DNA from: JASDSY01 sp041441465
Lineage (GTDB): Bacteria; Muiribacteriota; UBA9980
Assembly: GCA_041441465.1 (NCBI GenBank)
Contig: JASDSY010000011.1
Span: 23,264-87,263 of the forward strand
Direction: 5' to 3'
Length of the DNA stretch: 64,000 nucleotides
Shown here: one piece after another, positions 1 to 9,471 of the stretch
Layout of the letters: the number at the start of each line of letters is the position of its first letter
Numbering within the stretch: position 1 is the stretch's first letter
Translations under genes and position numbers: made by a program
Notes under the pieces: model-generated
What the model saw: the letters and a program-made list of their open reading frames with translations, nothing else
The model's database searches: none
What the model was told of the DNA's origin: nothing

Positions 1-2132
1 CACGAAATGACGCCTATGGCAGTATCGCGTACGATCAAAGGTACTGCCAGTATTGAAACTAATCCTAGTGACTGGAAGTAATTTCTATCTTTAACAAGTT
101 TGTCATCATTAATATTAAATATTGTGACAGGTTCTTTAGTGCTGATTACAAGACCGGATACTCCTTCATTGACTTTTAACTTGCGTGTCGAAAAATAATT
201 ATCCGGTACTCCATAAGATGCTTTAATGACTAACTCACCCGAATCGACATCAAGAAGCCTTAAATAAGCGACTTTAGCGTCCATAAGCTGCGCCGAAATT
301 GAAACTATCAATTCCAAAACATTATTTAAGTCAAGTGTCGATGTAATAGTACGTGATACTTCAAATAACATTGAGAGTTCTTTAATTTTTCTTTCCATTA
401 ATTCGTATGAACGTGAATTTTCGATTGCGATTGCGACTTGCGATGCAAATGTCGATAGGGTCCTCATGTTATCTTCAGTAAAAGCATTTTCAATTGTCGA
501 ATTAACATTTAATATTCCGCGCACTTGTCCTTTTATTACTAACGGAACAACTAAATATGATTTGATATCAGGTGTTTTTGAATAAATTTGCTCATATGCT
601 TCTGTAACTTCGTAATCAATGGCTATATTTTCACGTTCAATAGCTCTTTTGGTAATTTCAACATACGAATTAACAACTATATTCGTTACTGAATCAATAG
701 CGGTTCTGCTGAGGTTATCTTGTGATATGATATTTAATTTGAAATTAGAAGTATCTTCTTCAATAAAAAATGTGCCGACCGAAAAATCTATTAAATCAGA
801 AAGCGCATCCATTACCAATCTGAATATTTCTTCATGATTAAGTGTTGAATTCAATGCTTTTCCGATTTCATTAAGTTTGGATAATTCGTTAATTCTTTGT
901 TTTTCAGTTAAATTTAACTGTGACACCGTAATTGTATTGGTAGCCTGGCTTGCGAAAAGCATCAATTTTTCGAGATCATCTTCATTAAAAACGGTCTGCG
1001 AGCTTGTTACGTTAATAACGCCTATCGCTTCGTTCGAAGTCATCAATGGAACTGAAATACCTGAACGCACATCTGAACGCTCTGAATAATCTCCAAATGG
1101 CGGGAAATATTTTATTTTATAATTTTGATAATCTTTAGTTGATATTTTATTTCTGAACGATTCATGGACTGATATTATAGGATTGCCGGATTCAACAACT
1201 TCACCGGCTGTTCCCTGGCCTATTTTTATTCTAATTTTCTTAATAGCTTCGTCAGGCAATGATTTCGCAGATTTTATATAAAGCTGTTGTTCTTTTCTGT
1301 CAATCAGCATTAATGAACCGCCGTCGCCGGCGATTTCCGAAATGGCCATGTCCAGTATATAATCGATTAACTTTTCATAACTCATCTGTCCTGAACTCAT
1401 TGCTTTAGTAACATCTAGAAGGCGTTTCAATGATTGGACATTCTTGGCCAATGATTTATGAGCATTCATTGCGCTTTCATACAAAATGGCGTTATAAATT
1501 ATGGCTACCACATTATTAACTATTACGAAAAAATTATTTATCTGTTCTTCCTGTAATTGACGAGCCTTATGAGAATACAGCATAACCATGCCGATATTTT
1601 TCCGTTTAATCGTCAGCGGAATTGATATAAGTTCGGTTAGTGTTTCAATTTTTGGGGGCAACGGCAATGCCGAGTTACTTTTTTCGTCAAAATTCGCCAC
1701 TGTCAAATTATGTGTTGTATCAAAATTTTCCTCGATACTTTTAAAGTTTTCTTTTACGTTATTAAGTATGTGAGTTAAAAAATCCTGATTGACGCGTCTT
1801 TTGGAATGAAAATAAACCGAGCTTTTTTCGGCTAAAAGCATAATCGCATAATCATAATCAATTACTTTTTGAATGATTTTACGCATTTCCTGCCATATCA
1901 TGCTCATATCTTCAACCGTATTGATGTTCGCTATTACTTCGTTCATCAAAGTCATATTCGAGATTTTATCTTCAAGCATGTGATTTAAAAGGGAAAGCAT
2001 CTTCTTGCCCTTTTTGTTTCTTAAAACATCCTGCTCGTTTTCATTATTCGATTTTTTTAGAACCTCGATCTCTTTTTTCAGAAGTTCATTTTCATGCAAA
2101 ATTTCAAGGATTTTGTTACTTTGCTCTTTCAT
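1..2132 (-). CDS. Multi-GAF signalling protein (partial, C-terminus outside window)
   Basis: The frame stays open on the minus strand from an ATG at 2132 to base 1, giving about 710 codons with no stop, so the end lies beyond the window. The start is preceded by GGAG eight bases upstream. After a short coiled-coil N-terminus (about residues 1-55) I read four successive GAF-like units, near residues 60-205, 235-400, 415-560 and 575-710. The last ends in the typical hydrophobic strand VPLIVRDTAIGVIS. Each unit resembles GAF domains of the GAF-histidine kinase or GAF-GGDEF type, which bind small ligands. The output domain is not visible; it could be a kinase, cyclase, phosphatase or nothing. It is the third gene of an operon, 17 bases after the diguanylate cyclase, so it probably belongs to the same cytoplasmic signalling module. 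The gene is certain; its output is unknown. Confidence 0.85.
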   Translation of the reverse strand, partial: MKEQSNKILEILHENELLKKEIEVLKKSNNENEQDVLRNKKGKKMLSLLNHMLEDKISNMTLMNEVIANINTVEDMSMIWQEMRKIIQKVIDYDYAIMLLAEKSSVYFHSKRRVNQDFLTHILNNVKENFKSIEENFDTTHNLTVANFDEKSNSALPLPPKIETLTELISIPLTIKRKNIGMVMLYSHKARQLQEEQINNFFVIVNNVVAIIYNAILYESAMNAHKSLAKNVQSLKRLLDVTKAMSSGQMSYEKLIDYILDMAISEIAGDGGSLMLIDRKEQQLYIKSAKSLPDEAIKKIRIKIGQGTAGEVVESGNPIISVHESFRNKISTKDYQNYKIKYFPPFGDYSERSDVRSGISVPLMTSNEAIGVINVTSSQTVFNEDDLEKLMLFASQATNTITVSQLNLTEKQRINELSKLNEIGKALNSTLNHEEIFRLVMDALSDLIDFSVGTFFIEEDTSNFKLNIISQDNLSRTAIDSVTNIVVNSYVEITKRAIERENIAIDYEVTEAYEQIYSKTPDIKSYLVVPLVIKGQVRGILNVNSTIENAFTEDNMRTLSTFASQVAIAIENSRSYELMERKIKELSMLFEVSRTITSTLDLNNVLELIVSISAQLMDAKVAYLRLLDVDSGELVIKASYGVPDNYFSTRKLKVNEGVSGLVISTKEPVTIFNINDDKLVKDRNYFQSLGLVSILAVPLIVRDTAIGVIS

Positions 2133-2149
2133 ACTTTACTCCAGGAAAT

Positions 2150-3718
2150 CTAATTTTTTTGATATTTTTTTAAACTGCCGTTTTCAACATAACATACCTG
2201 GTTGCGCCCGCTGTGTTTAGCGTGATAAAGCGATTCGTCAGCGGCTTTTATTAATTTGTCGGCGTCTATTTTCACGCCGGCTGTTTCGGCATAAGTGCGG
2301 TAATTTGAAACGCCAAGCGAGATAGTAACCTTCAAAAGCAATTCGCTGTTTTTTGAATGCACTTTAAAATCATTTTGCTCTATGGCGGTTCTTATTCTTT
2401 CTGCAAGTTCAGTTGCGCCTTCAATCGAAGTTTCTGGAAGGATTAAAACGAATTCCTCGCCGCCGTATCTTGCGACTATATCTATTTTACGTGCCTGATA
2501 CATAAGTATTCTGCCGACTTCGCGCAGAACTTCATCGCCGGCCTGATGCCCGTAAACGTCATTAAATGACTTAAAATGATCAATGTCTATCATTATTATT
2601 GATAAATCCGCTTCATATCTTGAAGCTCTCTGTATTTCGGTCACTAAATGGTTATAAAAATAACGGTAATTAAAAACGTTAGTCATACCGTCAACCGAGG
2701 CGAGGCGTTCAACTTCATTATAAAGACGAGCATTTTCAATAGCCGAATTTATTTGATTGGCGGCCAGCGTCAAAAATCTTATCGAGGTAAGATTCATATT
2801 TTGCAGCGTATCGCCGATGGAATAAAGCCCCAGATAACCCGAAACGCTGTTATTATAATTCAAAGATAACCATAAAGAAGATTTATTATTTAGATTTTCA
2901 ATTATGTTTTCGGATTTTAATTTTAAAGGCACCTCGTACGTTTTGAAATTAAAATTGCTAACGGTTTCGCCGATGTTATTTTGAATATCCTCTAAAATAA
3001 AGTCATAATTAAAAGGAGTGCCTGATTCTTTATTATCGCTTGGTTTAGGCGCCGCCGCCATTATAGTTTTTATGTTGCCGCGGTCTATAACTATTACCGG
3101 CAGGATATCTTTAAATTTTTGAGTTATGGCCTTTATCGAAATTTTTAATATACTTTCCGCGTCAAGAGTTTTATTGATTTCGTTAGATAAATTATATAAA
3201 AATTCAAACCCTCTCTTTTGGTCCTTGGTTTCGTTAAATAATTTTTCGCGTTCATAAATTATCGTAACCGGCGCCGAAATTGCTTCTAATAAATTCGCGT
3301 CTATAGGCGTTTTTGATATGTCAAAATTTCCGCACATTAAAAATACGGCAGCAAGCTGGTCATTTACATAAATTGGAAAAAATAAAGTTTTTAGTTTATC
3401 GTTAAAAATAACGGCAAAATTTGTGTCAAATATTTTTTCATAGCCTTTGAAATCTTTTTTTTCGTTCGGGAACTGAAATTTGTCAGAATATCTTTTCAAA
3501 ATATCTGACATCTCATTTTCAGTGACATTAAAAAGCATTTCAGCCGGAGCGTCAAAATTATTGCTGTGGCGGTCGTATGTTAAAACAGCGGCATGAGTAA
3601 TGCCGGTATGGTTTTGAAGTATTTTAAAAATCTTTTTAAAGGAATCGCTTATTGAAAAAGCGCTGGCAAGGGCTCTTAAGATTTCATTCATTATAAATAT
3701 TTTTTCGAAACTTGACAA
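2150..3718 (-). CDS. GAF-GAF-GGDEF diguanylate cyclase
   Basis: Predicted to make cyclic di-GMP from two GTP. The C-terminal domain (about residues 345-510) has the active-site motif RYGGEEF near residue 417. RKID, an RxxD product-inhibition site, lies just upstream, so the enzyme should be active and feedback-inhibited. The N-terminal 330 residues read as two GAF-like sensor units (about 10-150 and 170-330). No membrane segment is seen, so it is cytoplasmic. The start is a TTG at 3718, two bases after the stop of the SpoIIE-type gene; AAAGGTGG lies at good spacing before it, and that SD overlaps the upstream stop. The first ATG, nine codons later, has no SD. The tight spacing implies translational coupling with the phosphatase. 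Confidence 0.93.
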   Translation of the reverse strand: MSSFEKIFIMNEILRALASAFSISDSFKKIFKILQNHTGITHAAVLTYDRHSNNFDAPAEMLFNVTENEMSDILKRYSDKFQFPNEKKDFKGYEKIFDTNFAVIFNDKLKTLFFPIYVNDQLAAVFLMCGNFDISKTPIDANLLEAISAPVTIIYEREKLFNETKDQKRGFEFLYNLSNEINKTLDAESILKISIKAITQKFKDILPVIVIDRGNIKTIMAAAPKPSDNKESGTPFNYDFILEDIQNNIGETVSNFNFKTYEVPLKLKSENIIENLNNKSSLWLSLNYNNSVSGYLGLYSIGDTLQNMNLTSIRFLTLAANQINSAIENARLYNEVERLASVDGMTNVFNYRYFYNHLVTEIQRASRYEADLSIIMIDIDHFKSFNDVYGHQAGDEVLREVGRILMYQARKIDIVARYGGEEFVLILPETSIEGATELAERIRTAIEQNDFKVHSKNSELLLKVTISLGVSNYRTYAETAGVKIDADKLIKAADESLYHAKHSGRNQVCYVENGSLKKYQKN

Positions 3719-3720
3719 AA

Positions 3721-5784
3721 TTATACCACCTTTACCAATATAAATGTAACGTCATCGGATTGTATCGTATTTTCCGAATATTCCAAAATATCAGCCGCGA
3801 GTTTTTCTTTAAATTCCAAAGCACCCAATGATGAATTTTTTCTTAAAAACTCGCTCAGTCTTTTATATCCGTAAAATTCGCCATTCTTATTTTTTACTTC
3901 GCAAAGTCCGTTGGTATAAAGCAAAAGGATGTCGCCGCTGTCTAAAAGCAAGATTCCTTCTTTAAATTCAGCATTTTTAACTATGCCAACGGGAAAATTT
4001 TTCGATTCGTGAATTACGACATTATTGCCGTTTTTGATATAATGTAAAATCGGGTTGTGTCCTGCGTTGCAAAATGCCGCCCGGCTGCCGTTAGCCTGAA
4101 TTTGCACGGCAAATAAAGTTATGAAATTATAAAAATCAATTTCATCACACATTAAATTATTTACAAAAAATAAAAGCCTGCGAAGTTCTCCGGAAGTTGC
4201 TATTAAAGACCTTATCTGCGTTCTTAGTACTGCCGCGGTCATAGCTGCTTGAATACCTTTGCCTGAAATATCGGAAATAATTAATGACACCGAACCCGTT
4301 TTATCGTTAGTTATGACATCGTAAAAATCTCCGCCCGGTACTGACGCAGGTGAGCAATAAGCGGCTATTTCAAACTTCGGCAGCATAAACTTATCATTTG
4401 TCATAAGTTTTTTTTGCATATAAAGCGCTGCAACAGCCTCTTCACGTTCCGGCGAATCAAATTCCGCGCGGTCGCCCGAACCAGTATCAATATCTCGAGT
4501 TTTAATATGGGTTTCTTTTATTTTAAAGGATTTTTCACAGGCGTCAGGTTCGATTTTTGATTTATTTTCGCGGGCGCCGGTTTTAACCGCCTGAATAACA
4601 TCCGCCATCGCTTCTGGTGAGTTATCGCCGGAAATATTTAGGCTGTTCAAAGAATTGCCCGAACCGTCATTTGCAGTTCGGTTTGTTTCATATTCATAAT
4701 CGGCCTTCGCAAGGGCTTTAAGCTTTAAAACATTAAGCGCGGTCGAAAACATTGATGAAATAAGCCACATTAATTCAAAATCTTCGGTTTTAAATGTGAG
4801 CTTCTGTTCAGTATCATATAAGGCGATTATTCCAGCTATTAATCCTGACGGGCCATAAAACGGTATCAACGCCGCCTCGTCAGTTGCGTCGCGCCCCGCC
4901 TGGCGGAAATACGGCGACCTCGAATTATAAACGGCGCCGAATAAGCCTGAATCTACCGGTATCTTCAAATCCTTGAAAGAATTGTTCGCGAATCCGGAAA
5001 TTTTTTCAATATAAAATTCATTTTTCTGATTATCAATTGAGAAAACCGCATTCTTTTTGATTCCAAAAATTTGTGAATAAGCGTTCAATATAAGGGTGAA
5101 TATTTCACTGTATCCTATAACCTCAGAGCCAAGCTTTTCACTCAATTCGTGAAGCATCTCTATCTGTCTTTTCTTCGAGAAAATTTCAAGTTCCTTCGAC
5201 TGAATGCGGCTGTTGAGTTCAGAAACTTTTTTACCGAGCGTAAGGTTTTTTATAGAGAGCGCTGCAAGGTAGCCGAGTGTCGTAATGGCCGAAATTTCTT
5301 CAGAAGTTAAATTTAATTCATCTTTTGAAATTATTCCAAAAATTGCGTTTACTTTATTATCCAGATAAATCGGTATAATTACCGACCCTTTTATTTCGAA
5401 TTTTTCGCCGGATAAATATCCGATAATACTATCGTGGCCTGATAAGTTTTTTGACAGAGTCGTGATCTCGCCAAAATGATTGAAATTTACTATATCTTTA
5501 AAGGACGTAGCGAAATAATTATTGTTTTTGCGTATCTCGATATATTTTGAGACTATCGGTTCCAGATGCTCGCAGACACTCAAAAAGGCAGTGTCGTAAC
5601 GGATGTCGAAAGCAGGAATAAAATTGACGTTAACCTTGGCTCCGTCGGAAGTGTAAGCGAAAACCGCGCCTGTCCCCTTAAAGTACTGGAGCAGGTGGTT
5701 TTTTATTATTGAGTATATTTGCTTTTCGTCGAAAACCAGCCCGAATTTCTGAATTGACTCAGAAATGGTTTTCATTTCAGTCAT
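3721..5784 (-). CDS. GAF-domain SpoIIE-type PP2C serine phosphatase
   Basis: Predicted metal-dependent Ser/Thr phosphatase of the SpoIIE/RsbU type. These usually dephosphorylate an anti-anti-sigma (STAS) protein, though no STAS gene is in the window. The C-terminal 230 residues carry the metal-binding motifs PGGDFYD and ISDISGKG and a late SDDVTF motif. The N-terminal 380 residues hold two GAF-like domains joined by a coiled-coil stretch. A charged, low-complexity linker with many Ser, Asp and Lys residues follows. I prefer ATG 5784, which has AAGGGG seven bases upstream, over a TTG 13 codons earlier without an SD. It is the first gene of the three-gene operon with the diguanylate cyclase and the multi-GAF protein, so phosphatase and c-di-GMP outputs may respond to related signals. 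Confidence 0.92.
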   Translation of the reverse strand: MTEMKTISESIQKFGLVFDEKQIYSIIKNHLLQYFKGTGAVFAYTSDGAKVNVNFIPAFDIRYDTAFLSVCEHLEPIVSKYIEIRKNNNYFATSFKDIVNFNHFGEITTLSKNLSGHDSIIGYLSGEKFEIKGSVIIPIYLDNKVNAIFGIISKDELNLTSEEISAITTLGYLAALSIKNLTLGKKVSELNSRIQSKELEIFSKKRQIEMLHELSEKLGSEVIGYSEIFTLILNAYSQIFGIKKNAVFSIDNQKNEFYIEKISGFANNSFKDLKIPVDSGLFGAVYNSRSPYFRQAGRDATDEAALIPFYGPSGLIAGIIALYDTEQKLTFKTEDFELMWLISSMFSTALNVLKLKALAKADYEYETNRTANDGSGNSLNSLNISGDNSPEAMADVIQAVKTGARENKSKIEPDACEKSFKIKETHIKTRDIDTGSGDRAEFDSPEREEAVAALYMQKKLMTNDKFMLPKFEIAAYCSPASVPGGDFYDVITNDKTGSVSLIISDISGKGIQAAMTAAVLRTQIRSLIATSGELRRLLFFVNNLMCDEIDFYNFITLFAVQIQANGSRAAFCNAGHNPILHYIKNGNNVVIHESKNFPVGIVKNAEFKEGILLLDSGDILLLYTNGLCEVKNKNGEFYGYKRLSEFLRKNSSLGALEFKEKLAADILEYSENTIQSDDVTFILVKVV

Positions 5785-5968
5785 CTGCAAACCCCTTAAA
5801 CGAAAAAAATAAATTAAAGTCAATTTCGCTTTTTTTTAAGAAATTATATTATACAACAAGTTTATTGTAGATTCAATATTATTTTTTATATATTATGGTT
5901 TTCAATAAAGCATAAAATCCTGCCAGCCGGGTAAATTTTAATATGTTAAATTATTTTAAAAAAATATG

Positions 5969-5998
5969 TTGCAAAAACTGATTATAATGTGTTAAAAT
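5969..5998 (+). promoter_or_regulatory. Possible sigma-70 promoter of rpsT
   Basis: TTGCAA (5969-5974) and TAAAAT (5993-5998) are 18 bases apart, about 50 bases before the rpsT start. A TATAAT at 5983-5988 is an alternative -10 but has no clear -35. The surrounding 200 bases are very AT-rich, so chance matches are likely. Confidence 0.35.
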
Positions 5999-6045
5999 AA
6001 ATTGATTTATAACTAAATAATTATCTGAACGGAGGAGGTGACAAC

Positions 6046-6321
6046 ATGCCAAATATTAAGTCACAGATTGCCCGTTTAAAAACAAACGAAAGAGACCACC
6101 AGTCAAACAGGGCAAGAAAATCGCAGATAAAAACCGAATTGAAAAAGCTTGAAGAAGCTATAGCTTCCGCTAAAGCTGAAAATACAGCAGAATTAATAAA
6201 CAAAGTTTCAAGCTTGCTTGACTCAGCAGCTCGTTCGGGTGCGATTCACAGAAATCAGGCTTCACGCACAAAATCAAGATTACAGAAAAAAGTTAATAAA
6301 ACTTTAGCTGAAAAAAAATAA
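6046..6321 (+). CDS. rpsT: Small ribosomal subunit protein S20
   Basis: S20 binds 16S rRNA early in 30S assembly. The 91-residue length, the start [16 protein letters not shown] and the helical Lys/Arg/Ala-rich body match the family. The conserved segment near residues 60-80 ([16 protein letters not shown]) is also typical. The start is fixed by a strong GGAGGAGG seven bases upstream. It is transcribed alone, divergently from the signalling operon, and is followed by its own intrinsic terminator. The gene is highly conserved, so its neighbourhood is a useful anchor for comparing related genomes. Confidence 0.97.
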   Translation: MPNIKSQIARLKTNERDHQSNRARKSQIKTELKKLEEAIASAKAENTAELINKVSSLLDSAARSGAIHRNQASRTKSRLQKKVNKTLAEKK

Positions 6322-6330
6322 TTTCCAAAA

Positions 6331-6369
6331 CCCCGACTGCTATTCAATATAGCGCCGGGGAATTTTTTT
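6331..6369 (+). terminator. Intrinsic terminator after rpsT
   Basis: CCCCG (6331-6335) pairs with CGGGG (6356-6360), and inside it GCTAT pairs with ATAGC around a five-base loop. The run AATTTTTTTG follows. It lies 10 bases after the rpsT stop. Confidence 0.85.
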
Positions 6370-6389
6370 GTCGGGAGGGGTTAGTAAAA

Positions 6390-6767
6390 ATGTCAACAAA
6401 ATTAAAACAGGTTTACAAGTGCAGTCTTTGCGGAAATATTGTGGAAGTGGTTCATGAAGCGGGCGGCCAGCTGGTATGCTGCGGCAAACCTATGGATTTG
6501 CTTAATGAAAATACCGTTGACGCAAGCCGCGAAAAACACGTTCCGGTTATTGAAAAAACCGCTGCCGGCTATCTTGTAAAAATCGGATCCGTAGCTCATC
6601 CTATGGAAGAAAAACATTTCATTGAATTTATTGAACTTATCGCCGACGGAATTGTTTACAGAAAACACTTAAAACCAGGTGAAAAACCAGAAGCAATGTT
6701 TGAAATCAAAGCTGATCAAGTCGAAGCGCGCGAATATTGCAACCTTCACGGCTTATGGAAAGCTTAA
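6390..6767 (+). CDS. dfx: Desulfoferrodoxin (superoxide reductase)
   Basis: Reduces superoxide to hydrogen peroxide in the cytoplasm of anaerobes, normally taking electrons from rubredoxin. The 125-residue protein has both iron sites of the two-iron class. The N-terminal desulforedoxin-like centre is C11-x2-C14 plus the CC pair in VCCGKPM. The C-terminal catalytic centre has EKHVPVI (His near 49), the later HPM and EEKH histidines, and the C-x2-H of EYCNLHGLW. The start has GGGAGGGG upstream. The gene sits 22 bases after the rpsT terminator and seems to be its own unit. Together with the ferritin-like gene at 17.7 kb it indicates an oxidative-stress defence suited to anaerobic life. Confidence 0.97.
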   Translation: MSTKLKQVYKCSLCGNIVEVVHEAGGQLVCCGKPMDLLNENTVDASREKHVPVIEKTAAGYLVKIGSVAHPMEEKHFIEFIELIADGIVYRKHLKPGEKPEAMFEIKADQVEAREYCNLHGLWKA

Positions 6768-6824
6768 TAAAACGTCATGAAAATTCCCGCTTTTATTTTC
6801 TCTTAAGTATATGACGGTTATTAA
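6764..6824 (+). other. Inverted repeat after desulfoferrodoxin gene
   Basis: TTAATAA (6764-6770) plus CGTCAT (6773-6778) pair with ATGACG (6811-6816) plus TTATTAA (6818-6824) around a loop of about 32 bases. There is no T-run after it, so it is at most a weak terminator or an mRNA-stabilising fold. Confidence 0.35.
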
Positions 6825-6865
6825 ACTTTCAGCATAAAATAATATAATCAAACGAAAATCAAAAT

Positions 6866-6925
6866 TTTCACAGGCGTGGTCTTTAATGGCTGCGCCTGTG
6901 AAATGTTATAAATTTATTGTATAAT
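6866..6925 (+). promoter_or_regulatory. Inverted repeat overlapping a possible promoter
   Basis: An 11-base perfect inverted repeat, TTTCACAGGCG (6866-6876) and CGCCTGTGAAA (6893-6903), has a 16-base spacer. TATAAT at 6920-6925 lies 17 bases after TGTGAA (6897-6902), which falls inside the right arm. The repeat could therefore be an operator controlling the DUF362 operon. It could instead be a terminator of the upstream gene, but no T-run follows. Confidence 0.5.
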
Positions 6926-6968
6926 TTCTGTTTTAAATAATAATTTTAAATTTTGACGGGTGGAAACG

Positions 6969-8060
6969 ATGAAAAAATCAAAAGTAGCGGTAATAAAAAT
7001 AAAACCTGAAACCGCATTGCAGGATATTGACAGGCTGATGTGCATGGCCGATTTTAAAAAGGCTCTTGATATAAATGCCGGCACTATATTAAAAGATAAT
7101 ATTTCATGGCACTTCCCGATGCCCGGCGCCAATACCACTCCGTGGCAGCTCGAGGGCGTTACGAGAACGCTTAAAATGAACGGTTATAAAAATACCGTAT
7201 GCGTCCAGAATAAAACGGTAGTCACAAACGCTTTCAAAGGCGAAGATCTCAATAAATACCTGCCTATATTCAGAAAATATGATATTCCTGTGCTTTATAA
7301 TTTTAAAGACAGCGACATGAAATGGGAAATTTATAAACCTAAATTTAAAACTCTTGTGCTGCATGAAATATTTCCTGAAGGTATACGGATTCCGGATTAT
7401 TTTCACGGTAAAAACATAATTCATCTTCCTACTGTCAAATGCCATATTTATACGACGACGACAGGGGCGATGAAAAACGCTTTCGGCGGCCTTTTAAACA
7501 CTAAAAGGCATTACACTCATTCATGGATACATGAAACTCTGGTAGACCTTCTTGCCATACAAAAAGAAATCCATTCAGGAATTTTTGCGGTAATGGACGG
7601 TACGACATGCGGCAATGGACCCGGACCGCGCACTATGTTCCCTGTCGAGAAGGATTATATGCTCGCATCGGACGACCAGGTCGCAATTGACGCGGTAGCC
7701 GCAAAAATGATGGGGTTCAATCCGATGGACCTTAAATATATAAACCTTGCCGACTCAAACGGCCTAGGTAACGGCCGCCCTGAAAATATAGAAATCGTAG
7801 GCGAAGATATTTCAAATATCAACTTTAATTTTACCGTCGGCGATAATTTCGCAAGCACCGTCGGCGATGTTTTGTGGTTCGGCGCTTTAAAAGAATTCCA
7901 GAACTTCTTCTTCAGAACCCCGCTCGTTAATTTATTTATAATGGCTTCAGAAATTTATCATGATTATATAAGATGGCCGTTTATCGACAGCCAGAGCTAT
8001 AAAAAATGGCTTAACGAGTCGAAATGGGGAAAATTGTTTCAGGAATATCCTAAAGAATAA
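6969..8060 (+). CDS. DUF362 domain protein
   Basis: The protein matches the DUF362 family, whose biochemical role is not established; some members are annotated as iron-sulfur proteins. Visible family-like segments are IIHLPTVKCHIYTTTTGAMKN with its conserved Lys and Cys, GLLNTKRHYTHS, and VAIDAVAAKMMGFNPMDLKYI near residue 240. No signal peptide or ferredoxin CxxCxxC cluster is present. The start is taken as ATG 6969, with GGTGG six bases upstream; a GTG at 6960 is in frame but overlaps that SD. It is first in a plus-strand run with a B12/radical-SAM gene, a cysteine-cluster gene and a LolA-like gene, with gaps of 38-69 bases. That run hints at a shared pathway. Confidence 0.85.
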   Translation: MKKSKVAVIKIKPETALQDIDRLMCMADFKKALDINAGTILKDNISWHFPMPGANTTPWQLEGVTRTLKMNGYKNTVCVQNKTVVTNAFKGEDLNKYLPIFRKYDIPVLYNFKDSDMKWEIYKPKFKTLVLHEIFPEGIRIPDYFHGKNIIHLPTVKCHIYTTTTGAMKNAFGGLLNTKRHYTHSWIHETLVDLLAIQKEIHSGIFAVMDGTTCGNGPGPRTMFPVEKDYMLASDDQVAIDAVAAKMMGFNPMDLKYINLADSNGLGNGRPENIEIVGEDISNINFNFTVGDNFASTVGDVLWFGALKEFQNFFFRTPLVNLFIMASEIYHDYIRWPFIDSQSYKKWLNESKWGKLFQEYPKE

Positions 8061-8107
8061 TTTATTTGACGTTCATAATATTTAAAACATAAAAAAGACT
8101 TAATTTA

Positions 8108-9433
8108 ATGAATACTGATTCATCAAAACCTAAAATAAATTTAATAATATTCGAATCGCCAGTTAACCGTTTTAGCATTGCCTATCTTATGGCGATACTC
8201 GAAAAAAGAAAATTCGGCGAATTTTTTAATTTTTATTATTTTCAGGATGCCGTTTCGCTCAAAAGCATTTTAGGCGAAATTGACAGTTCGGTTCCGGCCG
8301 TTTTTTTATTTTCTTTCATGACTTCGATTATTGCTGAAGTAATAAGCCATGTCGCTGAAATAAGGAAAAACGCGGCCCAAAATAAAACATCTGATATGTC
8401 TTTAATTATATCCGGCGGGCCGCACGTTACCGGCGATCCTGAATCAGCAGTTTTTATGGGATTCGACCTTGCGTTTACCGGAGAATGCGAAATTTCATGG
8501 CCGCAGTTTCTGGAAAATGCCGTCAGCGCTTCACGAAAAAAATTAAAATTCAAGGAAGAAATTCTATCGAGTTATGATTCCCTTATAATTAACGGTCCTT
8601 CTCCAGCTTCGCTCGACGAATATCATCCTTTCGGAACGCTTTATAATTTCGTGCCTCCGCTTGAAATTATGCGCGGCTGCTTTTATAATTGCAAATTCTG
8701 CCAGACTTCGACGATAGGCGTCAAATACAGGAGCCTCGAGTCGGTGGAAGAATTTTACAGAGAATATCAGCGCCGGCATTATAAAAGGCTTTGTTTTATT
8801 TGTCCTTCGGCATTTCATTATCAGGCGCCTAACCCGCGCGCTGTAAATCTTGAAATTATTGAAGAAATGCTGGCCCTGGCCAAAAACAAATACGGTATCA
8901 AATATATCGAATACGCTATTTTTCCGTCAGAGGCGCGGCCTGAAAATATTAATGACGAATCCTTGAAAATCATATCAAAATACTGCAGCAATAAAAGAAT
9001 ATCCATAGGCGCGCAGTCGGGCGACGATAAAATGGTTTTGAAAGTCGGGCGCGGCCATCATCTGAATGCCGTATATGACGCCTGCGACGCGGCATATCGC
9101 AATAATTTCGTGCCTTTAGTGGATTTTATATTAGGATTTCCGGGTGAAACCGCAAAGGAACAGCTGCAGACTTTAAAGGTAATTAAAGAGCTTCATACAA
9201 AATTTAACGCGAAGATTCAAACTCATTATTTTCTGCCGCTGCCGGGCACACAATACTATCATGAGCGTCCTTCGGCGGTTTTCCCTGACGCTCTTGCAAT
9301 TCTCGAACGTTATGCATCCGGCGGGCTCTGCACAAATTGGTATCACGAAGGACTTTTGCAGTCAAAAACGGTTTGCGATGTTCTTGACAAATTTAACTTC
9401 ATGAGAAAAAATAAAAATATCGATATTAAATAA
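8108..9433 (+). CDS. B12-binding domain radical SAM protein
   Basis: A 441-residue radical SAM enzyme with an N-terminal cobalamin-binding-like Rossmann domain (about residues 1-160, including ISGGPHVTGDPES). A radical SAM core follows, with the cluster motif CFYNCKFC (C-x3-C-x2-C) near residue 196. Later core elements include SIGAQSGDD and DFILGFPGET. The arrangement recalls the MJ_1487-type B12/radical SAM family, whose substrate is unknown. Other B12 radical SAM enzymes do methylations or ring rearrangements. The N-terminal domain lacks a clear DxHxxG motif, so cobalamin binding is inferred from the fold. It lies 47 bases after the DUF362 gene. No strong SD precedes the ATG. Confidence 0.85.
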   Translation: MNTDSSKPKINLIIFESPVNRFSIAYLMAILEKRKFGEFFNFYYFQDAVSLKSILGEIDSSVPAVFLFSFMTSIIAEVISHVAEIRKNAAQNKTSDMSLIISGGPHVTGDPESAVFMGFDLAFTGECEISWPQFLENAVSASRKKLKFKEEILSSYDSLIINGPSPASLDEYHPFGTLYNFVPPLEIMRGCFYNCKFCQTSTIGVKYRSLESVEEFYREYQRRHYKRLCFICPSAFHYQAPNPRAVNLEIIEEMLALAKNKYGIKYIEYAIFPSEARPENINDESLKIISKYCSNKRISIGAQSGDDKMVLKVGRGHHLNAVYDACDAAYRNNFVPLVDFILGFPGETAKEQLQTLKVIKELHTKFNAKIQTHYFLPLPGTQYYHERPSAVFPDALAILERYASGGLCTNWYHEGLLQSKTVCDVLDKFNFMRKNKNIDIK

Positions 9434-9471
9434 ATACGACAAATAATATGGTATAAAGGACGGGATTATTA

